Shown one piece after another: positions 44,268 to 53,533 of a stretch of DNA of 64,000 bases. Below the pieces are notes generated by a model. That model was not told the DNA's origin, did no database searches, and saw only the letters and a list, made by a program, of their open reading frames with translations. Source of the DNA: Marivirga atlantica (GTDB lineage: Bacteria; Bacteroidota; Bacteroidia; Cytophagales; Cyclobacteriaceae); assembly GCF_016734805.1 (NCBI RefSeq), contig NZ_JAERQG010000001.1, positions 1,054,001 through 1,118,000 of the forward strand, given 5' to 3'. Within the stretch, counting starts at the first letter, position 1; the number at the start of each line of letters is the position of its first letter. The translations under genes were made by a program, and so were the position numbers.

Positions 44268-46416
44268 TGGCTTCCGTTTTAGGGATATGAACTTCAAATA
44301 TCGTATTGCCAGATTCTCCGGATTTTAATTCGAATGCGCCATTTAATTTATTTAGGCAAAGAATAATGGTGTACAATCCAATGCTCAGGTTATTAAATTC
44401 TTTATTCGCTTTTGACAGGCTATCGATCAACTGAGATATTTCTTCAACCCTCAGCTTTAGGTGTAAAAGGTCAAGTTTAATGATGACGCGATCCTCTTCT
44501 TCAAATAACGACAGCATCACTTCTTTATCTGCTATCTGTTCACTTTTAAGAATTTGAAAGGAGTTCTGTAATAGGTTAAAAATGATAAGTCTTACTAACT
44601 CTATATCAGAGAGAAGTTGAATTGATTCCTGTTTATCAACTTTTATGTTAATCGAAGAAATATTTTCTATGTAAGCAATTTCACTTTTACATTCTTCAAT
44701 TATTTCGTCAAATGGGATTCTACTTACTTCTATAACTTTAGCATTGAGCTCACTAATCAATTTAAGTTCATCAATGATAAAGTTTAATCGCTTAGTAGCT
44801 TTATCTAACATGATAAAATAATCTAATGACTTTTCATCAGTAATATCTTTTAATGCCAGTGAGCAAATGCCCATTAGCCTAACGAGTGGTCCTTTAATAT
44901 CATGGGATGATTTGTAAATAAAATTGTCCAGCTCAAGACTGGTGGCTTTTAACGATTCATTTACCTTTTTTAATTCTGTGGTGCTGGCATCTACCTTACC
45001 CTCAAGCTGCTTATTCAGCACCTCTAACTCATCCCTCTGGTTACTAATGAGGTTTTTCGCAATTTCCAATTCTCGGAAATTTTCTTCCATGTATTCTTTT
45101 TGGGTTTCAATTTCTTCCTTTTGGGCTTCAATGGTGTCATTTTGCTTTTCTAAAGAATGATTTATCTTTTTATTTCTTCTGTAAAGCATAAAAAGAAGAA
45201 TTGAAAAGGGTAAAATCAAGATGATGAATGAAATGTAAATAAGGTTTTGAAAGCGCTCACTTTTGAGCTGCATCTCAGCATCCTGAAATTTTATTCTGTT
45301 TTCTTCTTCTTGCAGTTTACCTGGTATTAAAGATAAATTTCTATCTAATACTTGTGTATAAAGAGAGTCTCTTTTATTCAAGTACATCTCCACGTACTCA
45401 TTAGCTCGACTGAAATTATTTAGTGCTAAAAAAAGCTCTTTGTAAACAATATAATTTGATAAGGTAATTTCTGATGCATTACTAATTTTTGCCAAAGAAT
45501 CACTTTTATTAAGATGTTTCACGACTGGGTCATAATTTTTTTGAGCCAGATATATTTTGGCTTCAAGCGTATGAGACTTGGCTAGTCCTTTTCTGTCATT
45601 AATAGCCGTTTGTTTAGTAATAGCCTTATTAAGTAAGTCAAGAGCCGAATCGTAGTTATTCTCAATAAATTGGATTTCACCTATCTCCATAAGTGTGACA
45701 GCTTTCCAGATGTTGTTGTCTGTTGTTTTACCAATTTTCAACGATTTTTTGAGTGTTTCTTTTGCTTTATTGATCCTTTTCTGGGCGATATATGAACGAG
45801 CTGAATTATTTAAAGAATAAATCTGTAAGTCATTATTATCATTTTTAATAGCTTGTTGATAGCCCCTTTCAAAGTAACTAAGAGCTTTTTGGTGGTTTTT
45901 AGCACGCTGATAGATCAAACCTATGTTATTTAGGGTATGCTCCATTCCATATTCATCACCTGTAAGCTCTTTTACTTTTAAAGATCTTAGTAAATATTCA
46001 AGTGCACTTTGATAATTATTGAGGTTAAAGTAAGTAAAACCAATATTATTTAAAGAAGAGTTAATTAAAGCTGAATCTTTTATACTCAGTGCAATAGCTA
46101 GTGATTGTTTGTTATAGTCAAGTGCTTCAAGAGCGAAACCCTGATAAAGAAAAACTCCGCCCAGTAGCCTTAATGATTTTGATATTTTAGTTGAATCACC
46201 ACTAGCCCTTGCAAGAAAAAGCGCCTCTTTAGCGTATTGTTCAGCTATATCCGGGTAGTTGAGCCAGCTATCAATTGTTAATTTATTTAGTATATCAACT
46301 CTTTCAGAACCTGATTTTTTGCGCAGTTCTCGTCTAAGGCTATCAGTTTTATTTTGTGCTTTAGCAAAACTAATAACCATGAAAAGGAGCGCTATGTGAA
46401 ACGGGTTTACCTTCAA
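44251..46416 (-). CDS. TPR sensor histidine kinase with degenerate ATP-binding domain
   Basis: This 721-residue protein has a signal peptide (about 1-20), about seven periplasmic tetratricopeptide repeats (about 45-340), one membrane segment (about 392-412), a coiled coil (415-490) and a phospho-acceptor-type helix (YKSSHDIKGPLVRL, H505). The ATP domain keeps an N-box (IIFNLLQNSFQI) but lacks the G1 DxGxG motif and has only a remnant of G2 (LSIGLYTI). It may therefore not phosphorylate itself, or act as a scaffold or phosphatase. No regulator gene is adjacent. It overlaps the convergent DUF5686 gene by 17 bases. Confidence 0.85.
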   Translation of the reverse strand: MKVNPFHIALLFMVISFAKAQNKTDSLRRELRKKSGSERVDILNKLTIDSWLNYPDIAEQYAKEALFLARASGDSTKISKSLRLLGGVFLYQGFALEALDYNKQSLAIALSIKDSALINSSLNNIGFTYFNLNNYQSALEYLLRSLKVKELTGDEYGMEHTLNNIGLIYQRAKNHQKALSYFERGYQQAIKNDNNDLQIYSLNNSARSYIAQKRINKAKETLKKSLKIGKTTDNNIWKAVTLMEIGEIQFIENNYDSALDLLNKAITKQTAINDRKGLAKSHTLEAKIYLAQKNYDPVVKHLNKSDSLAKISNASEITLSNYIVYKELFLALNNFSRANEYVEMYLNKRDSLYTQVLDRNLSLIPGKLQEEENRIKFQDAEMQLKSERFQNLIYISFIILILPFSILLFMLYRRNKKINHSLEKQNDTIEAQKEEIETQKEYMEENFRELEIAKNLISNQRDELEVLNKQLEGKVDASTTELKKVNESLKATSLELDNFIYKSSHDIKGPLVRLMGICSLALKDITDEKSLDYFIMLDKATKRLNFIIDELKLISELNAKVIEVSRIPFDEIIEECKSEIAYIENISSINIKVDKQESIQLLSDIELVRLIIFNLLQNSFQILKSEQIADKEVMLSLFEEEDRVIIKLDLLHLKLRVEEISQLIDSLSKANKEFNNLSIGLYTIILCLNKLNGAFELKSGESGNTIFEVHIPKTEAINLQR

Positions 46417-46520
46417 GGTTTCATTTATGTTGATTTTATAACTAATAAATCATAATAAGCTCTTTGCAAAGGGGAGATTTTTTTTGAGCAAAGTTTAATG
46501 GCTGATATACAATAATATAC

Positions 46521-46552
46521 AAAAAAAGGAAAACCTCTATTATAGGCTTTCC
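46521..46552 (-). terminator. Terminator after frr
   Basis: On the minus strand a nine-base-pair stem with one mismatch (46528-46536 with 46544-46552) is followed by seven T. It ends the biotin carrier-pyrH-frr transcript. Confidence 0.75.
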
Positions 46553-46582
46553 TTTCTTCGTTTAAATAGTAAATTACTAAGA

Positions 46583-47143
46583 TTAAACCGTCATAATTTC
46601 CTTTTCTTTGTGCTCAAGTATTTCATCTATCCTTTTCACATAAGTATCAGTAAGTTTTTGAACAGAGTCTTCTCCATCTTTAACGTCATCTTCAGAAACG
46701 CTTTCTTTAAGTAATTTTTTAAGCTCATCATTAGCTTCCTTTCTACTATTTCTTATTGAAATTTTACCGTCTTCAGCCTCGTTTTTTGCTTGTTTACTCA
46801 AGGCAATCCTTCTCTCTTCAGTAAGTGGTGGTATGCTAATTCTTACAATATCTCCGTCATTTTGAGGATTAAAGCCCAAATCTGAATTAATTATAGCCTT
46901 TTCAATTTCCGGGATTGAGCCTTTTTCGAAAGGTTTTATAATAATTGATCTGGCATCTGGAGTGGAAACAGAAGCCACTTGATTTATAGGAGTAGGGTTA
47001 CCATAGTACATCACCATCAATCCGTCAAGCATATTTGGAGATGCCTTTCCTGCTCTAATTTTCTGTAATTCACTTTTGGTGTGCTTAATAGCACGTTCCA
47101 TTTGCTCTTTGGCTTCTTCTAAAATCAGATCTATTTCTTCCAT
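46583..47143 (-). CDS. frr: Ribosome recycling factor
   Basis: This 186-residue protein splits post-termination ribosomes together with EF-G. Family features: HTKSELQKIRAGKASPNMLDGLMVMYYGNPTPINQVASVSTPDARSIIIKPF and IPPLTEERRIALSKQAK. Full length. It is 13 bases after pyrH, the usual order. Confidence 0.97.
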   Translation of the reverse strand: MEEIDLILEEAKEQMERAIKHTKSELQKIRAGKASPNMLDGLMVMYYGNPTPINQVASVSTPDARSIIIKPFEKGSIPEIEKAIINSDLGFNPQNDGDIVRISIPPLTEERRIALSKQAKNEAEDGKISIRNSRKEANDELKKLLKESVSEDDVKDGEDSVQKLTDTYVKRIDEILEHKEKEIMTV

Positions 47144-47156
47144 GTTTAAGTATAAA

Positions 47157-47864
47157 TTAAGATTGGATCAGGGTTCCTACTTTTTCACCATTAACTAAAT
47201 CAAGTAGGTTACCTGGTTTGTTCATATCAAATACAATAATTGGTAAATCATTTTCCTGGCACAAGGTAAAGGCTGTCATGTCCATCACATTCAATCCTTT
47301 CTCATACACCTCTTGGAAAGAAATTTTTGAGTAACGCTTTGCATCAGCATCTTTTTCAGGGTCTGCCGTATAAACTCCATCTACTCGAGTACCTTTCAAT
47401 ACTACATCAGCCTCAATTTCGATGGCTCTTAAACTAGCAGTAGAGTCAGTAGTGAAATATGGATTCCCGATGCCAGCACCAAATATGACCACTCTTCCTT
47501 TTTCCAAATGCCTGATGGCCCTTCTTCTTATAAAAGGTTCGCAAACCTGCTCTATCTTAAATCCTGACATCAAACGGGTGTACATGCCATGATTTTCCAA
47601 TACACCTTGAACTGCCATCCCATTTATTACGGTGGCCAACATGCCCATATAATCTCCTTGAACACGATCAATACCCGCACCCTCAGCTTGAATACCTCTA
47701 AAAATATTGCCTCCCCCAATTACAATGGCTATCTCCAGTCCCAAGTCCTTCACCTTTTTTATTTCCTGAGCATACTGCTCAAGTCTTTTTGGGTCTATGC
47801 CATAACCTTCATCACCCATAAGGGCTTCACCACTAAGTTTTAATAATATGCGTTTGTATTTCAT
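47157..47864 (-). CDS. pyrH: UMP kinase
   Basis: This 235-residue enzyme phosphorylates UMP to UDP. Visible: [57 protein letters not shown], and [42 protein letters not shown]. Typical bacterial hexameric form. It lies 10 bases after the biotinyl carrier gene. Confidence 0.97.
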   Translation of the reverse strand: MKYKRILLKLSGEALMGDEGYGIDPKRLEQYAQEIKKVKDLGLEIAIVIGGGNIFRGIQAEGAGIDRVQGDYMGMLATVINGMAVQGVLENHGMYTRLMSGFKIEQVCEPFIRRRAIRHLEKGRVVIFGAGIGNPYFTTDSTASLRAIEIEADVVLKGTRVDGVYTADPEKDADAKRYSKISFQEVYEKGLNVMDMTAFTLCQENDLPIIVFDMNKPGNLLDLVNGEKVGTLIQS

Positions 47865-47874
47865 TGAGCAGGAT

Positions 47875-48375
47875 TTAAAATTCTATAAGCAATTGATTCT
47901 TTTCTACGCTTTCGCCTTTTTTGATTTTGATTTGTTTAATAGTTCCCTCACCTGCGGCTTTAATAACATTTTCCATTTTCATTGCCTCAAGAATTAAAAG
48001 AGAATCACCTTTCTGAACTTCATCTCCTTCTTTCACCAAAATATCAGCAATAAGACCCGGCATTGGAGCCTTTAAGTCGTTAAGCTGGCTATTTGCTAGA
48101 TCACTCATGCCTAGTTTTTCAAGCAATAAGTCCATCTTATCTTTCAAAGAGAGTGTGGTAGTTTTGCCGTTTATTTTGAGAGTGAAGGTTTTACTTTCAT
48201 AATCTACCGATACAACATGAGCAGTATAGGTCTTGGCATTATTTATAATATGAAAGGAATTTTCATCAATTGGCGAGATGTCCCAATCGAGTATTTTATC
48301 ATTAACAACAAGCTGATCTTTCTGGTAAGAAGTTTCAAACTCAGTCTCCTGCTTGTCAAGTTTGATCTTATACAT
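47875..48375 (-). CDS. Biotinyl carrier domain protein
   Basis: This 166-residue protein ends in a biotinyl/lipoyl domain (about 98-166) with the biotinylation motif EAMKM (Lys133) and the preceding APMPG turn. The N-terminal 95 residues form a beta-rich part like those of carrier subunits of acyl-CoA or oxaloacetate-type carboxylases in Bacteroidota. The partner carboxylase is not in this window. BirA at 31474 would biotinylate it. First gene of the operon with pyrH and frr. Confidence 0.87.
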   Translation of the reverse strand: MYKIKLDKQETEFETSYQKDQLVVNDKILDWDISPIDENSFHIINNAKTYTAHVVSVDYESKTFTLKINGKTTTLSLKDKMDLLLEKLGMSDLANSQLNDLKAPMPGLIADILVKEGDEVQKGDSLLILEAMKMENVIKAAGEGTIKQIKIKKGESVEKNQLLIEF

Positions 48376-48573
48376 AATTAAAATTTAGCACGAAGTTAAA
48401 AATTAGCTTTATAAATCACACCTATTCGTTATTCAAAGTACAAAAAAATCTGAACCCATATTTATTTTAAGTTGAAGTATAATTTTTAAAAACTTGCAAC
48501 TGATTGAGATTCAAGCATTTTTAATGATTGATGTTTAATTAATAAAAAAAAGACAGCTTTTTTTGATCTAAAG

Positions 48574-48604
48574 TTTGATAAAATAAATAAAGCATATAAT
48601 TTTG
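48574..48604 (+). promoter_or_regulatory. Promoter of the tRNA-tuf transcription unit
   Basis: TTTG at 48574-48577, a 19-base spacer and TAATTTTG at 48597-48604 match the full Bacteroidota promoter. tRNA-Tyr starts 48 bases later. The remaining bases from 48376 hold nothing else I can identify. Confidence 0.8.
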
Positions 48605-48651
48605 CACTTCCTAAAACGAAAGGGTTTTAGAGAATGCTTATTGAAACTATT

Positions 48652-48734
48652 GGGGGAATACCAAAGCGGCCAACTGGGACGGACTGTAAATCCGTTGTCT
48701 TTCGACTTCACAGGTTCGAATCCTGTTTCCCCCA
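48652..48734 (+). tRNA. tRNA-Tyr (GTA)
   Basis: An 83-base class II tRNA with a long variable arm. Acceptor stem GGGGGAA pairs with TTCCCCC; anticodon GTA is at 48686-48688; T-loop GGTTCGAATCC is present. The terminal CCA is not fully encoded. Confidence 0.95.
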
Positions 48735-48757
48735 CAACTACCTTTAAAGGTGGAAAT

Positions 48758-48830
48758 GCGGGAGTAGCTCAGTTGGTAGAGCGGCAGCCTTCCAAGCTGC
48801 AGGTCGCGGGTTCGAGCCTCGTCTCCCGCT
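48758..48830 (+). tRNA. tRNA-Gly (TCC)
   Basis: Acceptor GCGGGAG pairs with CTCCCGC; D arm GCTCAGTTGGTAGAGC; anticodon stem GCAGC/GCTGC with anticodon TCC at 48791-48793; T arm GCGGGTTCGAGCCTCGT. It follows tRNA-Tyr by 23 bases. Confidence 0.95.
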
Positions 48831-48949
48831 CTAATGATAAAAGTTTTACTGAGCATTCGGTTTTGAGGCAGAACGGTTACGTGACTGCCTTTAATAGGAT
48901 ATGCCTATTTTGGCAATAAAAAAGAGCAATCAATTTAAATAATTGATAA

Positions 48950-49021
48950 GCCGATGTAGCTCAGGGGTAGAGTGCTTCCTTGGTAAGGAAGAGGTCGGGG
49001 GTTCAAATCCCCTCGTTGGCT
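48950..49021 (+). tRNA. tRNA-Thr (GGT)
   Basis: Acceptor GCCGATG pairs with CGTTGGC (two G-T pairs); anticodon stem CTTCC/GGAAG with anticodon GGT at 48982-48984; T arm GGGGGTTCAAATCCCC. It lies 61 bases before tuf, a common arrangement. Confidence 0.95.
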
Positions 49022-49082
49022 CAATCAGTGTTTATTGAATACTTAAATAATAAATTTTAACTAAACTGAGGATTTTTCAAAT

Positions 49083-50270
49083 ATGGCTAAAGAAACCTTT
49101 GACCGTTCGAAACCACACGTGAATATCGGAACTATCGGTCACGTGGATCATGGTAAAACTACATTAACTGCAGCAATCTGTAAAGTATTATCTGATAAAG
49201 GATTTGCTGATGCAAGAGATTTCTCTTCTATTGATAACGCTCCTGAAGAGAAAGAAAGAGGTATTACAATTAACTCTTCTCATGTAGAGTACGCTACAGA
49301 AAACAGACACTATGCTCACGTTGACTGTCCAGGTCACGCGGATTACGTTAAGAACATGGTAACTGGTGCTGCTCAAATGGATGGTGCTATCTTAGTAGTT
49401 GCTGCTACTGATGGTCCAATGCCACAAACTCGTGAGCACATCCTTCTTGCTCGCCAGGTAGGTGTACCAGCTGTTGTTGCTTTCTTAAACAAAGTTGATT
49501 TAGTAGATGATGCTGAGCTTTTAGAGTTAGTTGAAATGGAAGTTAGAGAATTACTTTCTTTCTACGATTTCCCAGGTGATGACCTTCCAGTTATCCAAGG
49601 GTCTGCTCTAGGTGCACTTAACGGTGAAGCTGAGTGGGTTGCTAAAGTAGACGAATTAATGGCAGCTGTTGATGAGTATATTCCATTACCAGAAAGATTA
49701 ACTGATAAAGATTTCTTAATGCCTGTAGAGGATGTATTCTCTATTACTGGTAGAGGTACTGTTGCAACTGGTAGAATCGAAAGAGGTGTAATCAACTCTG
49801 GTGATCCAGTTGATTTAATCGGTATGGGTGCTGAAGGACTTAAGTCTACAGTAACTGGTGTTGAGATGTTTAGAAAGATATTAGACAGAGGTGAAGCTGG
49901 TGATAACGTAGGTCTTTTGTTAAGAGGTATTGAAAAAGCTCAGATCAAAAGAGGTATGATTATTTGTAAGCCTGGATCTGTTAATCCACATGCTCACTTC
50001 AAAGCTGAGGTTTACGTTCTTTCAAAAGAAGAAGGTGGTCGTCACACTCCATTCTTCAACAAATATCGTCCACAGTTCTACTTAAGAACAACTGACGTTA
50101 CTGGTGAGATTTTCTTACCAAAAGATGTTGAAATGGTAATGCCTGGTGATAACGTAACTATCGAAGTTAAGTTGATCAACAAAGTAGCTTGTGAAAAAGG
50201 TCTAAGATTCGCTATCCGTGAGGGTGGTAGAACAGTAGGTGCCGGACAGGTAACTGAGATTTTAGACTAA
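49083..50270 (+). CDS. tuf: Elongation factor Tu
   Basis: This 395-residue GTPase brings aminoacyl-tRNA to the ribosome. Visible: G1 GHVDHGKT, switch [12 protein letters not shown]3 [13 protein letters not shown]4 NKVD and domains II-III ([32 protein letters not shown]). It starts 61 bases after tRNA-Thr and ends at a terminator; cotranscribed with the three upstream tRNAs. Confidence 0.98.
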   Translation: MAKETFDRSKPHVNIGTIGHVDHGKTTLTAAICKVLSDKGFADARDFSSIDNAPEEKERGITINSSHVEYATENRHYAHVDCPGHADYVKNMVTGAAQMDGAILVVAATDGPMPQTREHILLARQVGVPAVVAFLNKVDLVDDAELLELVEMEVRELLSFYDFPGDDLPVIQGSALGALNGEAEWVAKVDELMAAVDEYIPLPERLTDKDFLMPVEDVFSITGRGTVATGRIERGVINSGDPVDLIGMGAEGLKSTVTGVEMFRKILDRGEAGDNVGLLLRGIEKAQIKRGMIICKPGSVNPHAHFKAEVYVLSKEEGGRHTPFFNKYRPQFYLRTTDVTGEIFLPKDVEMVMPGDNVTIEVKLINKVACEKGLRFAIREGGRTVGAGQVTEILD

Positions 50271-50298
50271 CTTTTAAAATAGATTAGATAGAAATCAG

Positions 50299-50333
50299 AT
50301 GCGTTCTCAATTTTTTGGGAGCGCATTTGTTTC
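50299..50333 (+). terminator. Terminator after tuf
   Basis: A ten-base-pair stem with two G-T pairs (50299-50308 with 50317-50326) around an eight-base loop is followed by TTTGTTT. The T-run contains the -33 element of the next promoter. Confidence 0.75.
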
Positions 50334-50357
50334 ATATAAAAGTTTTATCTACCTTTG
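50326..50357 (+). promoter_or_regulatory. Promoter of tRNA-Trp-secE-nusG-ribosomal protein unit
   Basis: TTTG at 50326-50329, a 20-base spacer and TACCTTTG at 50350-50357 match the full Bacteroidota promoter. tRNA-Trp starts 29 bases later. The -33 overlaps the end of the tuf terminator. Confidence 0.8.
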
Positions 50358-50385
50358 CACACCATTTTGGGTAGCATAGGTATTT

Positions 50386-50458
50386 ACGGGTGTAGCTCAA
50401 TTGGTAGAGTAGCGGTCTCCAAAACCGTTGGTTGTGGGTTCGAGTCCTACCTCCCGTG
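50386..50458 (+). tRNA. tRNA-Trp (CCA)
   Basis: Anticodon CCA at 50419-50421 with stem GCGGT/ACCGT; D arm GCTC/GAGT; T arm GTGGGTTCGAGTCCTAC. The acceptor stem ACGGGTG pairs with CTCCCGT except for a T-T opposition at position 6-67. It leads the secE-nusG operon, as in many bacteria. Confidence 0.93.
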
Positions 50459-50480
50459 CAATATTGAAACATTATAGAAG

Positions 50481-50672
50481 ATGCAAAAATTAACATTATT
50501 TCTAAAGGAGTCTTGGTCTGAAATGCGTTATAAGGTTACATGGCCGAGTTATAGCAAATTGCAGAATAGCTCCATATTAGTATTGGTTGCTTCCTTAATT
50601 TTTGCGCTCTTAATCGGTGTTATTGATTTGGCGTTTGATAATGCTATGGAATGGTTTTATAATGCTTTTTAG
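50481..50672 (+). CDS. secE: Preprotein translocase subunit SecE
   Basis: This 63-residue single-membrane-segment form of SecE (segment about 33-53) stabilises SecY in the translocon. The conserved FLKESWSEMRYKVTWPSYSKL amphipathic part is visible. It lies 22 bases after tRNA-Trp and 25 before nusG. Confidence 0.95.
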   Translation: MQKLTLFLKESWSEMRYKVTWPSYSKLQNSSILVLVASLIFALLIGVIDLAFDNAMEWFYNAF

Positions 50673-50697
50673 CATTTGAGAATTTAAGAATTAGATA

Positions 50698-51255
50698 ATG
50701 TCAGAGTTTAAATGGTATGTATTAAGAGTAGTTAGTGGTCAGGAGAAGAAAGTGAAAACTTATCTTGAGACTGAAATTGCTCGTCAGAAGTTAGAAGAGT
50801 TCATTCCTCAAATACTTATACCTACAGAAAAGGTGTATGAGATGAGAAATGGGAAGAAACGAGTAAGGGAAAGAAACTTTTTTCCTGGTTACGTATTCGT
50901 TTCGGCTGATATTTCTAATGGAGAAGCAAATCATGCCATTACGAGTATACCTGGAGTAATCGGTTTCTTAGGAGGAAACGGTTCGGGTGATGCTAAAACA
51001 CCGGTGCCTTTGAGGCAATCAGAGGTTAATAGAATACTAGGTAAGGTTGACGAGACTGAAGAGATGGATGAAAAGCTGAGCACTCCATATATAGTGGGTG
51101 AATCAGTTAAAGTGATGGATGGACCTTTTAGTGGTTTTACAGGATCTGTTGAGGAAGTTTTTGAAGAAAGAAAGAAACTCAACGTGATGGTAAAAATCTT
51201 TGGTAGAAATACCCCTGTGGAATTGAATTACATGCAAGTAGAAAAAACAGAATAG
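50698..51255 (+). CDS. nusG: Transcription termination/antitermination factor NusG
   Basis: This 185-residue protein couples RNA polymerase to Rho or ribosomes. NGN domain starts with [20 protein letters not shown] and contains [12 protein letters not shown]; the KOW domain reads [21 protein letters not shown]. It ends 4 bases before rplK. Confidence 0.97.
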   Translation: MSEFKWYVLRVVSGQEKKVKTYLETEIARQKLEEFIPQILIPTEKVYEMRNGKKRVRERNFFPGYVFVSADISNGEANHAITSIPGVIGFLGGNGSGDAKTPVPLRQSEVNRILGKVDETEEMDEKLSTPYIVGESVKVMDGPFSGFTGSVEEVFEERKKLNVMVKIFGRNTPVELNYMQVEKTE

Positions 51256-51259
51256 CAAG

Positions 51260-51703
51260 ATGGCTAAGGAAATAAGTGGATATCTGAAATTACAGATTAA
51301 AGGAGGCGCTGCTAACCCTTCACCTCCAGTGGGTCCTGCTTTAGGTAGTAAAGGACTTAATATAATGGAGTTTTGTAAGCAGTTTAATGCGAGAACTCAA
51401 GAGAAAGCTGGTCAAGTACTTCCGGTTTTAATTACAATTTATTCAGATAAGTCTTTTGACTTTGTAGTTAAAACTCCTCCTGCTCCGGTATTGCTTTTAG
51501 ACGCTGCCAAGAAAAAGAAAGGTTCTGCGGAACCTAACCGTAACAAAGTTGGATCGGTTACTTGGGATCAGATAAAAGAAATTGCAGAAACTAAAATGCC
51601 TGATTTAAATGCTTTCAAAGTAGAGTCAGCTATGCGTCAGGTGGCTGGTACTGCAAGAAGTATGGGGTTAAGAGTTACAGGAACTGCTCCTTGGGAATCA
51701 TAA
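51260..51703 (+). CDS. rplK: 50S ribosomal protein L11
   Basis: This 147-residue protein forms the stalk base of the 50S subunit. The family signature [35 protein letters not shown] and the C-terminal [12 protein letters not shown] are present. It follows nusG by 4 bases. Confidence 0.98.
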   Translation: MAKEISGYLKLQIKGGAANPSPPVGPALGSKGLNIMEFCKQFNARTQEKAGQVLPVLITIYSDKSFDFVVKTPPAPVLLLDAAKKKKGSAEPNRNKVGSVTWDQIKEIAETKMPDLNAFKVESAMRQVAGTARSMGLRVTGTAPWES

Positions 51704-51713
51704 AAACAAGAAA

Positions 51714-52412
51714 ATGGCTAAGCTAACAAAAAACCAAAAATTAGCAGCGGAAAAAATTGACGCTGATAAAAAGTATTCTTTGGCAGAGGCATCTTCTCTT
51801 GTTAAAGAAATTACTACTACCAAATTTGATGCTTCTATTGATTTAGATATCAGATTAGGAGTAGATCCTAGAAAAGCTGACCAGATGGTAAGAGGAGTGG
51901 TAGCACTTCCGCACGGTACTGGTAAAGATGTAAAAGTATTGGCATTGGTTACTCCTGACAAAGAACAGGAAGCTAAAGATGCTGGTGCTGATTATGTAGG
52001 ATTAGACGAATATATCACGAAAATCGAAGGCGGTTGGACTGATATAGATATTATAGTTACCATGCCAACTGTTATGGCTAAAGTTGGTAGACTAGGTAAG
52101 GTTCTTGGACCAAGAGGTCTAATGCCAAATCCAAAATCAGGAACTGTTACGCTTGATGTTGGAAAGGCGGTTCAAGAGGTGAAGTCAGGTAAAATTGACT
52201 TTAAGGTGGATAAATTCGGTATTATACATGCAAGTGTTGGTAAAGCTTCCTTCTCACCAGAGAAAATTGCTGACAATGCAAGTGAATTGATCCAAACTTT
52301 AGCTAAGCTAAAACCAGCTTCTGCTAAAGGTACTTATTTTATGAGCATGACCATGTCCTCTACTATGAGTACTGGTATCTCAATTGACAAAAACTCTATA
52401 GCTGGAATTTAA
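51714..52412 (+). CDS. rplA: 50S ribosomal protein L1
   Basis: This 232-residue protein forms the mobile L1 stalk. Visible: [28 protein letters not shown] and [15 protein letters not shown]. It lies 10 bases after rplK and 1 base before rplJ. In other bacteria L1 represses its own operon; no binding site was identified here. Confidence 0.98.
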   Translation: MAKLTKNQKLAAEKIDADKKYSLAEASSLVKEITTTKFDASIDLDIRLGVDPRKADQMVRGVVALPHGTGKDVKVLALVTPDKEQEAKDAGADYVGLDEYITKIEGGWTDIDIIVTMPTVMAKVGRLGKVLGPRGLMPNPKSGTVTLDVGKAVQEVKSGKIDFKVDKFGIIHASVGKASFSPEKIADNASELIQTLAKLKPASAKGTYFMSMTMSSTMSTGISIDKNSIAGI

Positions 52413-52413
52413 T

Positions 52414-52944
52414 ATGACTAGGCAAGAAAAAGGACAACTTATAGAGGAGCTTACTGAAAAACTTTCTAACACTGGATATTTCTATGTAGCGGATGCTTCT
52501 GGATTATCTGTGGCAGAAACTAATGCTTTTAGAGCGTTTTGTTACGAAAAAGGAGTTGAATACAAAGTTGTAAAAAACTCTTTTATCCAAAAAGCGCTAG
52601 AGAAACAGGAAGCAGATTTTTCTGGTATGTTTGATAGCCTTAAAGGGTTTTCAGGAATACTGTTTTCTCCAGAAGTAGGAAACGCTCCTGCAAAAGTTTT
52701 AAAAGAGTTTCGTAAGAAACATGATTTAAATAAGCCCTTGCTTAAAGCGGCTGCTATAGATACAGATGTTTTCGTTGGTGAAGAGCACTTAACTTATTTA
52801 AGTGAGCTTAAATCTAAAAATGAGCTTATCGGTGATGTTATTGCATTACTACAGTCTCCAGCGAAGAATGTTGTTTCAGCACTTCAAAGTGGTGGGAACA
52901 AGATTTCTGGATTAGTAAAAGCGCTTGAAGAAAGAGCACAATAA
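52414..52944 (+). CDS. rplJ: 50S ribosomal protein L10
   Basis: This 176-residue protein anchors the L7/L12 dimers to the ribosome. The N-terminal [33 protein letters not shown] and [10 protein letters not shown] are typical. It follows rplA by one base. Confidence 0.97.
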   Translation: MTRQEKGQLIEELTEKLSNTGYFYVADASGLSVAETNAFRAFCYEKGVEYKVVKNSFIQKALEKQEADFSGMFDSLKGFSGILFSPEVGNAPAKVLKEFRKKHDLNKPLLKAAAIDTDVFVGEEHLTYLSELKSKNELIGDVIALLQSPAKNVVSALQSGGNKISGLVKALEERAQ

Positions 52945-52984
52945 GAAAAAAAGAACAAAAACATTAAATTTAAATAACACAATC

Positions 52985-53365
52985 ATGGCTGATATCAAAG
53001 CAATTGGAGATCAATTAGTAGAATTAACAGTAAAGGAAGTTAATGAACTTGCTGATTACCTTAAAGAAACACACGGTATCGAACCTGCAGCAGCAGCTGC
53101 TCCTGTTATGATGGCAGGTGGCGCTGGTGGTGGAGAAGGTGCTGCAGAAGAGAAATCTTCTTTTGACGTAGTATTAACTTCAGCAGGCTCTGCTAAGCTA
53201 CAAGTTGTTAAAGCAGTTAAAGAATTAACTGGTTTGGGCTTGAAAGAAGCTAAAGAATTAGTTGATGGCGCTCCTAAAGCTGTTAAAGAAGGAGTAGCTA
53301 AAGACGAAGCAGAAGCACTTAAAAAGCAGCTTGAAGAAGCTGGTGCAGAAGTAGAATTAAAGTAA
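52985..53365 (+). CDS. rplL: 50S ribosomal protein L7/L12
   Basis: This 126-residue protein is the flexible stalk that recruits translation factors. N-terminal dimer domain, an Ala-rich hinge with [11 protein letters not shown], and a C-terminal domain ([43 protein letters not shown]). The open frame extends to 52925, but those 20 Lys/Asn-rich residues are not part of L7/L12; the start at 52985 is clear. Confidence 0.98.
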   Translation: MADIKAIGDQLVELTVKEVNELADYLKETHGIEPAAAAAPVMMAGGAGGGEGAAEEKSSFDVVLTSAGSAKLQVVKAVKELTGLGLKEAKELVDGAPKAVKEGVAKDEAEALKKQLEEAGAEVELK

Positions 53366-53412
53366 TCAGATTTAATCCTGAATGGATTAGCTGATTTCTG
53401 CCCAAGAAATTA

Positions 53413-53453
53413 GGCCTGGTGCCTGACGTTTATGTCAGGCTCAGGTCTTTTCC
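53413..53453 (+). terminator. Hairpin between rplL and rpoB, likely partial terminator
   Basis: GCCTGAC and GTCAGGC (53421-53427 with 53434-53440) pair perfectly around a six-base loop; an outer CCTG/CAGG (53415-53418, 53442-53445) extends the stem, followed by TCTTTTCC. Its position matches the known rplL-rpoB attenuator of E. coli, so incomplete termination is likely. Confidence 0.75.
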
Positions 53454-53533
53454 TGTTTGTACATATTTTAGTGCAAACAATTTGTGTCTTATGACACTTA
53501 CCTTTTAATACACAACTTTAAATATTCAGAGCC

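Noticed and set aside
48647-48856. Open frame on minus strand over the tRNA genes
   Set aside because: Antisense to two clear tRNAs, no protein-like pattern.
48602-48919. Open frame of 105 codons on plus strand
   Set aside because: It runs across tRNA-Tyr and tRNA-Gly; the frame is a by-product of the tRNA sequences.
52925-52984. Longer N-terminus for L7/L12
   Set aside because: The extra Lys/Asn-rich residues are not part of any L7/L12; they are the rplJ end and the spacer read in another frame.
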